Of a DNA stretch of 53,202 nt, positions 22,785 through 31,329 are shown in pieces. Position numbers and translations under genes: made by a program. The notes below the pieces were generated by a model, which ran no database searches, was not told the DNA's origin, and saw nothing but the letters and a program-made list of their open reading frames with translations. This stretch comes from Spirochaetia bacterium (GTDB taxonomy: Bacteria; Spirochaetota; Spirochaetia; CADAEX01): assembly GCA_017446885.1 (NCBI GenBank), contig JAFSOR010000018.1, positions 64,758-117,959 on the forward strand, given 5' to 3'. The first letter of the stretch is position 1. Every line of letters begins with the position of its first letter.

Positions 22785-24212
22785 CTACTTTGTCTTTCCT
22801 GTAAGGATGTACGAGCCTTTCTTGTCAAGCACAATATCCTTCCACTCGCATCCAAGCTCGCGGGCAAGAATCTCGTGCACCTTGGGGCCGCAGAAACCAC
22901 CCTGGCACCGGCCCATTCCCGGGCGGCAGCGCCGCTTTATGGCATCCAGTGTCACAGCTGGGATCGGGCGGTGGATCTCGTCCACGATCTCCCCTTCTGT
23001 TATCCGTTCGCAGCGGCAGATGATACGGCCGTAGCGTGGGTCTTTCTTTACCAGTGCAGCCTGCTCATCTGGAGAAAGCTCCATGAAAATTGTCCGCTTT
23101 ACAATCGGGTTGAAATCTTTCTTGGCTTCCAGCTTGATGCCGCAGTTCTTAACTAGGTCAACTACATAGAGTGCAATTGCAGGGGCTGCGGAAAGGCCTG
23201 GGCTCTTGATGCCGGCCACATCTATGAACTTAGGGGCATCTTTTACCTCGCGGATTATGAAGTCGCCTGTGGAAGGTTCTGCACGCATGCCGGCAAAGTT
23301 TCTGATGCAGTTTCTTGTTGTGATGGTAGGAACCAGCTTGGAGCAGCCCTGGCGAACTCTGTTAAGAGCCTCGTCAGTTGTTCCTGTGTCGTCCCGGTCC
23401 TGATCCACATCGGATGTAGGGCCGAGGATTACGTTGCCATGCACGGAGCGGGCAACCAGGATACCTTTTCCGTTCTTGTCAGGGCATGGGAAAAGTACAG
23501 ACTGGATCTTGTCGTTCTCGCTCTTGTCCAGCAGGAAGTACTGGCCGATCTTTGGTGTTATGCTGAAGTCCGGTGCAGCAATCATGTTATGGATGATGTC
23601 TGAGTATACGCCTGCTGCGTTGATTACGCACTTTGCCTCAACAGGGCCGGAAGCGCTGTTGATCTTATATCCAGATTCAGTCTTGTCTATGGATTCAACT
23701 TTGTAGTTCAGCTTATAATCTGCACCGTTCATCACAGCGTTCTCCATAAGTGCTGTGGTCAGGAGCATAGGGTCTACTACTCCGGCTGTAGGAGCATAGA
23801 GGGCAGCCTTTGCCTCAGGGCTTGCTGCGGGCTCCTTCTCGAGAAGCTTCTTGACATCTACAATCTCAAGGCCTGGAATGCCGTTCTTCTTTCCACGCTC
23901 CAGGAGCACTTTAAGGGTCTCCACCTGCTCGTCGGTAAAGGCAACTACAAAAGAGCCGCACCGGTTGAATGGTACCGAAAGCTCCTTGCAAAGTTTATCA
24001 AACATCGGGTTGCCCTGGCTGTTAAGCTTGGCCATAAGTGTACCCGGCTCTGGATCGTATCCAGCATGCACTATAGAAGAGTTGGCCTTGGATGTTCCTG
24101 CGCAGACATCGTTTCCTTTATCAACCACAATAAGCTTGAGCTGATACCGGGAAAGTTCTCTGGCAATCGCAGCACCAATTACACCAGCACCTATGATTGC
24201 TATATCGTACAT
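22785..24212 (-). CDS. FAD-dependent glycerol-3-phosphate dehydrogenase-like protein with BFD-type iron-sulfur domain
   Basis: 475 residues. N-terminal FAD fold IIGAGVIGAAIARELS (residues 6-20) followed by the DAO-domain pattern ANSSIVHAGYDPEPGTL. At the C-terminus CRCERITEGE and CRPGMGRCQGGFC give the four cysteines of a BFD-type [2Fe-2S] domain. The three-gene set with DUF1667 corresponds to an anaerobic GlpA/GlpB/GlpC-like arrangement; glycerol-3-phosphate is the best guess for the substrate, with other 2-hydroxy acids possible. ATG 24212 has GGGGGAAC as ribosome site. First gene of the operon. Confidence 0.85.
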   Translation of the reverse strand: MYDIAIIGAGVIGAAIARELSRYQLKLIVVDKGNDVCAGTSKANSSIVHAGYDPEPGTLMAKLNSQGNPMFDKLCKELSVPFNRCGSFVVAFTDEQVETLKVLLERGKKNGIPGLEIVDVKKLLEKEPAASPEAKAALYAPTAGVVDPMLLTTALMENAVMNGADYKLNYKVESIDKTESGYKINSASGPVEAKCVINAAGVYSDIIHNMIAAPDFSITPKIGQYFLLDKSENDKIQSVLFPCPDKNGKGILVARSVHGNVILGPTSDVDQDRDDTGTTDEALNRVRQGCSKLVPTITTRNCIRNFAGMRAEPSTGDFIIREVKDAPKFIDVAGIKSPGLSAAPAIALYVVDLVKNCGIKLEAKKDFNPIVKRTIFMELSPDEQAALVKKDPRYGRIICRCERITEGEIVDEIHRPIPAVTLDAIKRRCRPGMGRCQGGFCGPKVHEILARELGCEWKDIVLDKKGSYILTGKTK

Positions 24213-24303
24213 AGTTCCCCCATTTTGTTAGTCTATATAATAAATATATACTCTTTGGCGGAAAATAACTACTGGGTAAATGTAGGTATTTTTTGCTTGG
24301 GCA

Positions 24304-25302
24304 TTATTTATTCATAAATCTCTGTAATTCTTTTTCCAGTTGCCGCCGGTCTGGCAGATAAAGCTGATAACGACTTAGGAATACCTGATTTGAGATATTC
24401 TGCAGTGCATATTTCATAACCAGTTTATCTTTATAAGCACCTAAAATTATACCGATGGGATCAGTATCTCCATCTGTATTCACCTCCTCCCTGAAATAAT
24501 TAATATAGAAATTCATCTGCCCAATATCCTCATGAGTTATTTCTCCACGTTTTAGATCAATAAGCACAAAGCATTTTAAAATCCTATGATAGAAAACCAG
24601 GTCAACTTTATATGACCTCCCAGCTATGTTAATTCTCTGCTGACGTCCGATATAAGCGAACCCCTTCCCAAGCTCAAGCAAAAACTGGCTAAGATTATTT
24701 ACCAGTGCCTCTTCTAGGTCATCTTCTGTGTAGACATCCCTAACAGGCAATCCTGTGAATTCAAAGATATAAGGATCTTTCAAGATATCTTCAGGCTCAT
24801 CAATAATCTGACCTTTTTTCGAAAGCTGCATGATTTTTTTCTTATCAGTACTTAAAGCAAGACGATGAAACAGCATGCTCTTCATCTGCCGCTTTAATTC
24901 TCTGACTCCCCAATGCCCGTTTATACATTCTGCTTCATAAAATGTTCGTTCTGTTTCATTATTTATTTTTAAGAGTTCAATATAATGGCTGAAAGACAAA
25001 AGTTCAGACAGTGTCTGAACTTTTTTATAGGTAATATACAGCTTGCGTATATAGAACACATTGCTGCGGCTGAATCCAGTGCCATATCTAGCGGTCAAAT
25101 CTTTAGACAGTCTGTTGAGCAGGTCAGAACCATATTCTGCCTTTTCATTCCCTTTCTGTTCATATTCAATAATGTTTTTACCAATTTCCCAGTAAGTCTT
25201 TACATTTGCAGCTTTAATGGCTGCTATGACAGATTCTCTTCCTTTCTTTAATACTTTTCCGACATTCTGTAAAAGTATTTCATAAATGATTTTGTTCTCC
25301 AT
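24304..25302 (-). CDS. DUF1016/YhcG-family PD-(D/E)XK nuclease
   Basis: 332 residues. The N-terminal helical domain (TYWEIGKNIIEYEQ, YGTGFSRSNVFYIRKLY) is the DUF1016 signature, and the C-terminal half carries the nuclease core KVDLVFYHRILKCFVLIDLKRG with the acidic residue and D-x-K pair of the PD-(D/E)XK fold. Family members occur in mobile and defence islands; here the gene is A/T-rich beside GC-richer neighbours. Translation starts at ATG 25302 with CAGGAGG 8 bases upstream. Upstream is promoter module B, nearly identical to module A. Confidence 0.9.
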   Translation of the reverse strand: MENKIIYEILLQNVGKVLKKGRESVIAAIKAANVKTYWEIGKNIIEYEQKGNEKAEYGSDLLNRLSKDLTARYGTGFSRSNVFYIRKLYITYKKVQTLSELLSFSHYIELLKINNETERTFYEAECINGHWGVRELKRQMKSMLFHRLALSTDKKKIMQLSKKGQIIDEPEDILKDPYIFEFTGLPVRDVYTEDDLEEALVNNLSQFLLELGKGFAYIGRQQRINIAGRSYKVDLVFYHRILKCFVLIDLKRGEITHEDIGQMNFYINYFREEVNTDGDTDPIGIILGAYKDKLVMKYALQNISNQVFLSRYQLYLPDRRQLEKELQRFMNK

Positions 25303-25361
25303 ACCTTTTCCTCCTGAAATTGAACTACTGGTATAGACACAAAAAAATTTAATTTTGCTTC
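25303..25361 (-). promoter_or_regulatory. Copy B of the recurring promoter/leader module
   Basis: Minus strand: TGAAGCAAAATTAAA, a T-run, TCTATA, then a block with AGTTCAATTTCAGGAGG directly before the DUF1016 ATG. The last block is shared with copy A base for base over about 20 bases. Confidence 0.6.
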
Positions 25362-25483
25362 ACGTTTTTAGAAAAAAGTTTGGGGGAAAGATAAAAAACT
25401 TTGTAAATGCTTACAATATCAGCAATAAATGAGTTTTTGCACTTTGCTATGCGCCGGGAGGATAATTTTCCATAACATAGTCC
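25341..25483 (+). repeat. 143-bp repeat, copy B
   Basis: Matches 26871-27013 over its whole length, with about 80-85% identity by eye, including AATTTTGCTTCA, GAAAAAAGTTTGGGG, ACTTTGTAAATGCTTACA, AGCAATAAATGAGTTTTT and CATAACATAGTCC. A palindromic TGTAAATGCTTACA (25402-25415) is conserved and resembles a LacI/CcpA-type operator with one mismatch in the centre. It lies between the DUF1016 gene and the EamA gene. Confidence 0.85.
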
Positions 25484-25508
25484 TAACAGATTCCCATTAT
25501 ATTTGTGG

Positions 25509-25514
25509 TATACT
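25509..25514 (+). promoter_or_regulatory. Extended -10 box (TGGTATACT) of the EamA gene
   Basis: TATACT preceded by TGG, 8 bases before ATG 25523. No Shine-Dalgarno is present between them, so the message should be leaderless or nearly so. Confidence 0.45.
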
Positions 25515-25522
25515 GAAGAAAA

Positions 25523-26398
25523 ATGAATCTGACCATCTTTGTTCTTACACTCATATCCGGCATACTGAATGCCACCTGGAACTTCTTCAGCAAGAAAAAG
25601 TCGGGCGATTATTCGGTCATGGTCACCGGATTAGCACTATCCCATCTGACAATCCTGCCTGTGACTCTGATTCTTCTGGCAACCCATGGTCTTGCTCCAG
25701 AGGCTATACCCATCATCCTACTGTCAGGCTTCTTTGCAGGGCTCAACACCATCCTGCTGGTCGTTATGTACGAAGGCTCTGACCTGTCCATGGCCTACCC
25801 TGTAGCACGGGGTACAGGTGTCATGTTCATCGCCATCCTTAGCTCTATTCTACTGAGAGAGCAGATATCACATCTGGCAATATTAGGTATTTTCCTTGTC
25901 CTTCTGGGAGTATTCCTCTTTGCACTCACCCGTGGACGTAGACTTTCTGATATCTGGGAGAGCATAAAGAGACAGAAGATTGCTTTTTTCACAGGTCTTT
26001 CTATGGTGGGATACAATCTGGTGGACAGGGTAGCAGTACAGAGCATCAATCCCCTTTTCCTCTACAATTTACGAGGAATTGTGGCAATGAGCTTCGCTGT
26101 CGGCTTTCTTATGTTAACGCGTGGTTATACCTTCAGCCATATGCGGAACACTTTCAGGCACGAATGGAAATATTCCTGCATTATCGGTTACGGAGGCTTC
26201 ATCGGCTATGCCATAATCCTTTTAATTTACTACTTGTTTGCCGAGGCAAAGGCCAGCTATGTGACCCCTATCCGCGAGACTTCTATAGTTATTGGGGCTA
26301 TCCTGGGCTTCCTGTTCCTCAAGGAGAAGGCCACAGTCAACAAGATTGCAGGTATATTGTCTATCGTGTTAGGCGTAATCATGATTAAGATAGGATGA
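25523..26398 (+). CDS. EamA/DMT-family transporter
   Basis: 291 residues, ten hydrophobic segments in two repeats, as in drug/metabolite transporters of the EamA (DUF6) family. The first repeat starts with TLISGILNATWNFFSKK and the second has PIRETSIVIGAILGFLFLKE, the conserved end-of-repeat motif. Substrate not predictable; relatives move amino acids, sugars or metabolites. Alone on its strand between the two 143-bp repeats. Confidence 0.85.
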   Translation: MNLTIFVLTLISGILNATWNFFSKKKSGDYSVMVTGLALSHLTILPVTLILLATHGLAPEAIPIILLSGFFAGLNTILLVVMYEGSDLSMAYPVARGTGVMFIAILSSILLREQISHLAILGIFLVLLGVFLFALTRGRRLSDIWESIKRQKIAFFTGLSMVGYNLVDRVAVQSINPLFLYNLRGIVAMSFAVGFLMLTRGYTFSHMRNTFRHEWKYSCIIGYGGFIGYAIILLIYYLFAEAKASYVTPIRETSIVIGAILGFLFLKEKATVNKIAGILSIVLGVIMIKIG

Positions 26399-26422
26399 GG
26401 GCACATACTGGGCATTATTTTG

Positions 26423-26451
26423 TTGACATTTCATCTATGCTGGGGTATATT
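26423..26451 (+). promoter_or_regulatory. Consensus promoter without a gene downstream
   Basis: TTGACA (26423-26428), exactly 17 bases, TATATT (26446-26451). No plus-strand gene follows; the sequence downstream is antisense to the MuF-like fragment. It could be an orphan left by a rearrangement or drive an antisense RNA. Confidence 0.4.
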
Positions 26452-26844
26452 TAAGTTAAGGCCGCTAGCAGCAAGATATGAGGGGGAATTAGGCCTCCCC
26501 AGAAGTGCTTGTTGTTCAGCGGTTATTTTTTTATCCACATAAAGTATTTTATCGTTCAATCTGTCTTTATAAAATGCTGTTGTTATTGCATTAATATAGG
26601 ATTTCGGGCCTGTGTTCTTAATATCGATTCCAATAATGATATATTTACCATTACGTTCTATGTCAAGAAATAGTCTACCTGCCCCATTATGATCTGCAAT
26701 TGCCAGAGGAGTATTTATTTTACTGCTGATCTGGTGCCAATCATCAGAAGAAAGATTATGTTCTGCATCTTTCGATTTATGATGAGTTATTACTCCATAT
26801 CTGACTGAAATATAATCCCCTATAAAACCATATTCCTTCAGCAA
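26431..26844 (-). pseudogene. MuF C-terminal (PBECR-like nuclease) domain fragment
   Basis: A 137-residue frame with AEHNLSSDDWHQISSKINTP, then a beta-rich AGRLFLDIERNGKYIIIGIDI and ending YLAASGLNLNIPQHR. This layout resembles the C-terminal toxin-like domain of phage MuF proteins (barnase-EndoU-colicin-RelE-like fold). There is no ATG or ribosome site: the open frame begins after a TAG at a TTG codon, and upstream residues AETGKLLKEYGF look like the middle of a longer protein. I read it as a truncated remnant. It follows repeat copy C, in the same orientation as the other module-driven genes. Family assignment is weak. Confidence 0.45.
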
Positions 26845-26870
26845 TTTTCCAGTTTCTGCCTAAATAACAT

Positions 26871-27013
26871 AAAAAAAATGAATTTTGCTTCAAATTTTAA
26901 GAAAAAAGTTTGGGGAAATGGATAAAAACTTTGTAAATGCTTACACTGCCAGCAATAAATGAGTTTTTACTCTTTGCTATGCACTGCCGAGGAAATTTTT
27001 CCATAACATAGTC
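26871..27013 (+). repeat. 143-bp repeat, copy C
   Basis: Second copy of the repeat at 25341-25483, same length. The palindrome TGTAAATGCTTACA is at 26932-26945. This copy forms the upstream region of the peptide/oligosaccharide ABC operon on the plus strand and the start region of the MuF-like fragment on the minus strand. Confidence 0.85.
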
Positions 27014-27096
27014 CGAGCAAAACAGTAATTTTATCCTACCTGTCCCAAGCCTCACAGTTTTATACTGAGACCAAACGAGGATAAAAAGGAGAAACT

Positions 27097-29142
27097 ATGA
27101 AAAAACTATTATTAACATGCTTAATGTTGTTCGTAGCACTTGGTCTTTTTGCCGGCGGTAAAAGCGAGAAAGCATCAGGCAGCACAGCCGCTTCCGGCCC
27201 CAAGAGCGACGCACCGACAATTGCAGACATGAAAGGAATCAAAGAAGGTAAATACCCTGGCCAGTATGACCTGGAAGAGTATGAGAAACTGAGCGGAAAG
27301 AAACTTGAGTTCAAGCAGAACCCGATGTTCGATAACGCAGGACTTCCACCTGTTGCAGAAAGACTTCCAAAGGATGTTCTGGTTGTTCCTCCTTATAACG
27401 AGATTGGAAAATACGGCGGAACATTCCAGGGCATGTCGAAGGGTCCTGAGTCAAGTACATCCGAGCTTCTTTCAATCCGTCATGTGCAGTTTGTAAGAAT
27501 GAAGGAAGACCTTAAGACCATTGTTCCGGATATCGCAAAGGATTATGAGTGGAACAAGGACTACACAGAGCTTACATTCCATCTGAGAGAAGGCCACAAA
27601 TGGTCCGACGGCCAGCCTTTCACATCAGAGGACGTTATGTTCTGGTGGGAAGACCTTCAGCTTAACGAAGATGTAGTCGGTAAAATCAAATCAATGTTCG
27701 TCTATGGCGGCGAACCTATCCAGATCACTGCTCCAGACAAATATACTGTAAAGTATAAATTCGCTGTACCTGCACCTGGCTTCCTGCTTGTAATGGCAAC
27801 CAACTACTGCCAGCCATTCCAGCCAAAGCACTTCCTTAAGGAATTCCACAAGAAGTACAACCCGGACGCAGACAAACTGGCTGTTTCCCTGGGCTACAAG
27901 GACTGGGTGGAGCTTCTGGGTGTCTACTATTATGACTGGAAGGACTGCGTTCATTCCCTGTCCGGCAAGAGACCTGAGGTTGTTCCTACACTGGAATCCC
28001 ATGTCATGGTTGAGGAGACAACTGAGCACAGACTGTTCAAGGCAAACCCATACTACCATATTGTCGATACTGCAGGAAATCAGATGCCTTACATGAACGA
28101 GCTCAACGAGGTGTTCATCGAGGACAAGGAAATCTTCCTCTTCAAGATCACAAACGGCGAGCTTGACCATAAGAACCAGGGTCTTGATATCACAGTATTC
28201 CCTACCCTCAAGGAATCTGAGGCAAAGGGCAAGTACAAGGCTAAACTGATTGACAACGGACTTTCATCCGCATATGCAGTTGCCCTGAACCCGACCCACA
28301 AGGATCCTGTCCTGAGAGAACTTTTCAACAACATTAAGTTCAAGCAGGCACTCTCTCTGGCTCTCAACAGAAAAGAGATCAACGAGATTGTATATCTTGG
28401 AATCGCAGAGCCTTCACAGTATCTTACCGGAAACCCATCAACCTGCGGATTCATCACAGATAAGATGAAGAACTACATGGCAGATTACAACCCGGACAAG
28501 GCAAAGGCACTGCTGGACGAGATCGGTCTCAAGAAGGACAAGGACGGATTCCGGCTCCGCCCAGACGGCAAGCCGCTGGTAATCTACTTCAACTTCTGTA
28601 CACGTATCGCTCCTGAGTTCGTAGAGCTTGTGAAAGAGTACTGGGATGCAATCGGTGTAAAGGTTGAGCTTAAGGAAGTCAACACAGACCTTTATATCAA
28701 GACTATGGCTGACAACGACAACGACATCAGCGTATGGGGAATCAACGGTGGAGAGCCACCATCCTTCTACAATGCTGAGATCGCACCTTTCAAGCCTCTG
28801 TTCTCCGGCGGAAGACTTGAGTTCAGCTGCGGTGTTGAGTGGGAAAAGTGGTACAAGTCTGGCGGCAAGGAAGGCATGGAGCCTCCAAAGGATGTAAAGG
28901 ACCTGTACAAGATGTATGAGCAGTTCCAGAAGACAGAGTTCAACAGCAAGGAATACAACAAGCTGGCTGGACAGATGTCAGAGATCATCAGCAAGAACCT
29001 GTTCCTCATCGGAACAGCATATAACCTGAAGGGACCGGTTGTATTCGGCTCAAGACTCAAGAATGCAGTTGATCCTACAATCAAGGGTTATACATATTAC
29101 TATGAATATTCAACAAAGCCATTCCAGTGGTTCGTTGAGTAA
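27097..29142 (+). CDS. Peptide/oligosaccharide-type ABC transporter substrate-binding protein (SBP_bac_5)
   Basis: 681 residues, longer than a typical DppA (about 535). Signal peptide MKKLLLTCLMLFVALGLFAGG without a lipobox Cys after FAGG, a pattern seen in treponemal binding proteins. The family 5 signatures are WNKDYTELTFHLREGHKWSDG and ITSEDV-like FTSEDVMFWWED, with a C-terminal ALNRKEI and YNPDKAKALLDEIGLK. The next genes encode two permeases and two ATPases and then sugar-phosphate isomerases, so the ligand may be an oligosaccharide rather than a peptide. ATG 27097 has AAGGAG 7 bases before. Confidence 0.9.
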   Translation: MKKLLLTCLMLFVALGLFAGGKSEKASGSTAASGPKSDAPTIADMKGIKEGKYPGQYDLEEYEKLSGKKLEFKQNPMFDNAGLPPVAERLPKDVLVVPPYNEIGKYGGTFQGMSKGPESSTSELLSIRHVQFVRMKEDLKTIVPDIAKDYEWNKDYTELTFHLREGHKWSDGQPFTSEDVMFWWEDLQLNEDVVGKIKSMFVYGGEPIQITAPDKYTVKYKFAVPAPGFLLVMATNYCQPFQPKHFLKEFHKKYNPDADKLAVSLGYKDWVELLGVYYYDWKDCVHSLSGKRPEVVPTLESHVMVEETTEHRLFKANPYYHIVDTAGNQMPYMNELNEVFIEDKEIFLFKITNGELDHKNQGLDITVFPTLKESEAKGKYKAKLIDNGLSSAYAVALNPTHKDPVLRELFNNIKFKQALSLALNRKEINEIVYLGIAEPSQYLTGNPSTCGFITDKMKNYMADYNPDKAKALLDEIGLKKDKDGFRLRPDGKPLVIYFNFCTRIAPEFVELVKEYWDAIGVKVELKEVNTDLYIKTMADNDNDISVWGINGGEPPSFYNAEIAPFKPLFSGGRLEFSCGVEWEKWYKSGGKEGMEPPKDVKDLYKMYEQFQKTEFNSKEYNKLAGQMSEIISKNLFLIGTAYNLKGPVVFGSRLKNAVDPTIKGYTYYYEYSTKPFQWFVE

Positions 29143-29156
29143 TTGAACTATTATCC

Positions 29157-29190
29157 GCTGTACTGCCTTTTCCGGCAGTACAGCTTTTTT
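29157..29190 (+). terminator. Intra-operon terminator/attenuator after the binding-protein gene
   Basis: GCTGTACTGCC (29157-29167) and GGCAGTACAGC (29174-29184) pair perfectly over 11 bp, loop TTTTCC, then TTTTTT. It lies between the binding protein gene and the first permease gene, where partial termination gives more binding protein than permease. Confidence 0.9.
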
Positions 29191-29213
29191 AAAGCGGCAA
29201 CTAGGAAAGAACT

Positions 29214-30209
29214 ATGATTAAATATATTCTGACGAAACTTGCAATTATGCTTGTTACAATATTCTTTGTTTCAATAGTTGTGTTTATCATAATTGAGCTT
29301 CCCCCTGGAGACTTTGCGGACAACTTCGCGGCAGAGAAGGCTTCTGCAGGAGAAACCTTGTCCCAATCCGACGTAGAGAACCTTAAGGAACGATATGGAC
29401 TGAACCAGTCCGTGTATGAACGGTATTTTAAGTGGATCTGGGGAATAGTGAGCAGAGGTGATTTCGGAACCTCATTTAGATATAACAGACCAGTTATGAT
29501 GGTAATCGGCGAGCGTATAACATTTACCACATGTCTTGCTCTGCTCACTATTCTCTTCACTTATCTGATAGCAATACCGATAGGTATCTATTCTGCCATG
29601 CGGCAGTACACCTTCGGGGACTATGCATTCACCTTCGTAGGATATCTGGGACTCTCGATTCCTTCCTTCCTGCTGGCCCTGCTGCTGCTGTACTTCAGCA
29701 CTAAATATACCAACACATCCATAGGAGGTCTCTTCTCCCCAGAATTCCAGAACGCCCCCTGGAGCCTTGCCCGCTTTGTGGACATGCTCAAGCATATATG
29801 GGTTGCGGCTGTTGTACTGGCTGTGGCTGGAACAGCAAAAATAATCAGGACCCTGCGGGCCACCCTGCTGGACGAGAAGAGCAAGCTGTATGTGACTGCG
29901 GCAAAAGCCCGAGGTGTATCGGGGAAAACCCTCCTGCTCAAGTATCCTGTCCGGGTTGCCATGAACCCTATAGCAAGTACATTGGGATGGGAGCTCTCAG
30001 CAGTAATCTCTGGTTCCCCTATAGTTGCGGTTGTACTCTCCATTCCTGACATGGGTCCCCTCTACCTGACATCACTGTTGAGCCAGGATATGTATCTTGC
30101 AGGAACGCTGCTTATTTTCATGAGCTTGATGACAATCATAGGAACATTTCTCTCCGATATTCTTCTTGCCATCATGGATCCGAGAATCAGACTGGGGATT
30201 AAGATATGA
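29214..30209 (+). CDS. ABC transporter permease, DppB/OppB type
   Basis: 331 residues, six membrane segments. The N-terminal FFVSIVVFIIIELPPGDFAD is the conserved DppB start, and EAA-like loop VTAAKARGVSGKTLLLKY is present near residue 225. An extra, partly polar stretch (residues about 30-70) lies between segments 1 and 2. ATG 29214 is preceded by GGAAAG. Overlaps the second permease gene by 4 bases (ATGA). Confidence 0.93.
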   Translation: MIKYILTKLAIMLVTIFFVSIVVFIIIELPPGDFADNFAAEKASAGETLSQSDVENLKERYGLNQSVYERYFKWIWGIVSRGDFGTSFRYNRPVMMVIGERITFTTCLALLTILFTYLIAIPIGIYSAMRQYTFGDYAFTFVGYLGLSIPSFLLALLLLYFSTKYTNTSIGGLFSPEFQNAPWSLARFVDMLKHIWVAAVVLAVAGTAKIIRTLRATLLDEKSKLYVTAAKARGVSGKTLLLKYPVRVAMNPIASTLGWELSAVISGSPIVAVVLSIPDMGPLYLTSLLSQDMYLAGTLLIFMSLMTIIGTFLSDILLAIMDPRIRLGIKI

Positions 30210-31321
30210 AGACACAAGACGAAAATGCAAAACTTAAGTATTATACCGCGTCCCAATGGCAGCTCATATGGTGGAGATTCCGCAAGCACAGGCTCTCCAT
30301 CATCGGAATGACCATCCTTGGAATCTTTATCATATTCGCCCTGTTCCCTGAATTCTTCGCACCATACAGTGCCACAGAACGTAACGGAGAGTCGGTGCTC
30401 TGCCCTCCTTCAAAAATAGTATTCAAGAATGCAGAGGGCAAGTTCTCCATTGTCCCCAAGGTCTATGGCTTCAAGCGGGAAAGAAATAAAGAGACCCTCA
30501 AGATGGATTATGTGGTGGATGAGTCAAATGTCCAGCCTCTTAAATTCTTCATCAAGGGGGAAAAATACAAGCTGTTCGGATTCCTCCCTGGCTCCATCCA
30601 TCTGTATGGAGTGGAGAAAGGCTATGTCCATCTGTGGGGAACCGACACCATGGCCAGGGATATCTTTTCCCGAACCATATTTGCCACCAGGAGCTCCCTT
30701 TCCATCGGAATATTGGGACTTGCCATAGCATTCATAATAGGACTTTTAATCGGAGGTGTGTCAGGATACTTCGGAGGTTGGATAGATAATTTCTTTCAAC
30801 GTTTGACTGAATTTATAAGATCTATCCCAACATATCCTCTGTGGATGGGCGTAGCGGCCGCCATGCCAAGGGAATGGGGGCCTAAGACAGTCTACTTCAT
30901 GATGACCATAATCTTAGGTTTTATTGGCTGGACCACTTTGGCACGCCGTATTAGAAGCCAGATTATATCTATCCGTGAAGCAGATTTTGTCATAGCTGCA
31001 AAGCTGTGCGGAGCAAGCGATATGCGTATTATCTTTAAGCATATGATTCCAACATTCATTAGCTATGTAATTGTGGACCTGACCATATCGTTCCCTAACA
31101 TGATCCTCAGCGAGACATCGTTAAGCTTCCTGGGCCTTGGCCTAAGACCGCCGGTTACCAGCTGGGGTGTACTGCTTAAATCTGCCCAGAACCTGAACTC
31201 CATAATAAACAGTCCATGGATGTTTATACCAGCTATATTTGTTATCTTAGCAGTGCTCTCATTCAGCTTTGTAGGTGATGGACTGCGGGATGCGGCCGAC
31301 CCATATTCAGAGAAGTCTTGA
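30206..31321 (+). CDS. ABC transporter permease, DppC/OppC type
   Basis: 371 residues, somewhat longer than DppC (about 300). An N-terminal cytoplasmic segment precedes the first membrane span, and a periplasmic insertion of about 80 residues (GESVLCPPSKIVFKNAEG onward) precedes the usual LWGTDTMARDIFSR motif. The EAA loop is FVIAAKLCGASDMRIIFKH. Translation is coupled to the DppB gene and followed by the ATPase genes. Confidence 0.93.
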   Translation: MKTQDENAKLKYYTASQWQLIWWRFRKHRLSIIGMTILGIFIIFALFPEFFAPYSATERNGESVLCPPSKIVFKNAEGKFSIVPKVYGFKRERNKETLKMDYVVDESNVQPLKFFIKGEKYKLFGFLPGSIHLYGVEKGYVHLWGTDTMARDIFSRTIFATRSSLSIGILGLAIAFIIGLLIGGVSGYFGGWIDNFFQRLTEFIRSIPTYPLWMGVAAAMPREWGPKTVYFMMTIILGFIGWTTLARRIRSQIISIREADFVIAAKLCGASDMRIIFKHMIPTFISYVIVDLTISFPNMILSETSLSFLGLGLRPPVTSWGVLLKSAQNLNSIINSPWMFIPAIFVILAVLSFSFVGDGLRDAADPYSEKS

Positions 31322-31329
31322 GGTGAATT

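Noticed and set aside
22143..23156. Plus-strand open frame of 337 codons across two flavoprotein genes
   Set aside because: Runs antisense through two well-supported genes and a gene junction; no recognisable motif.
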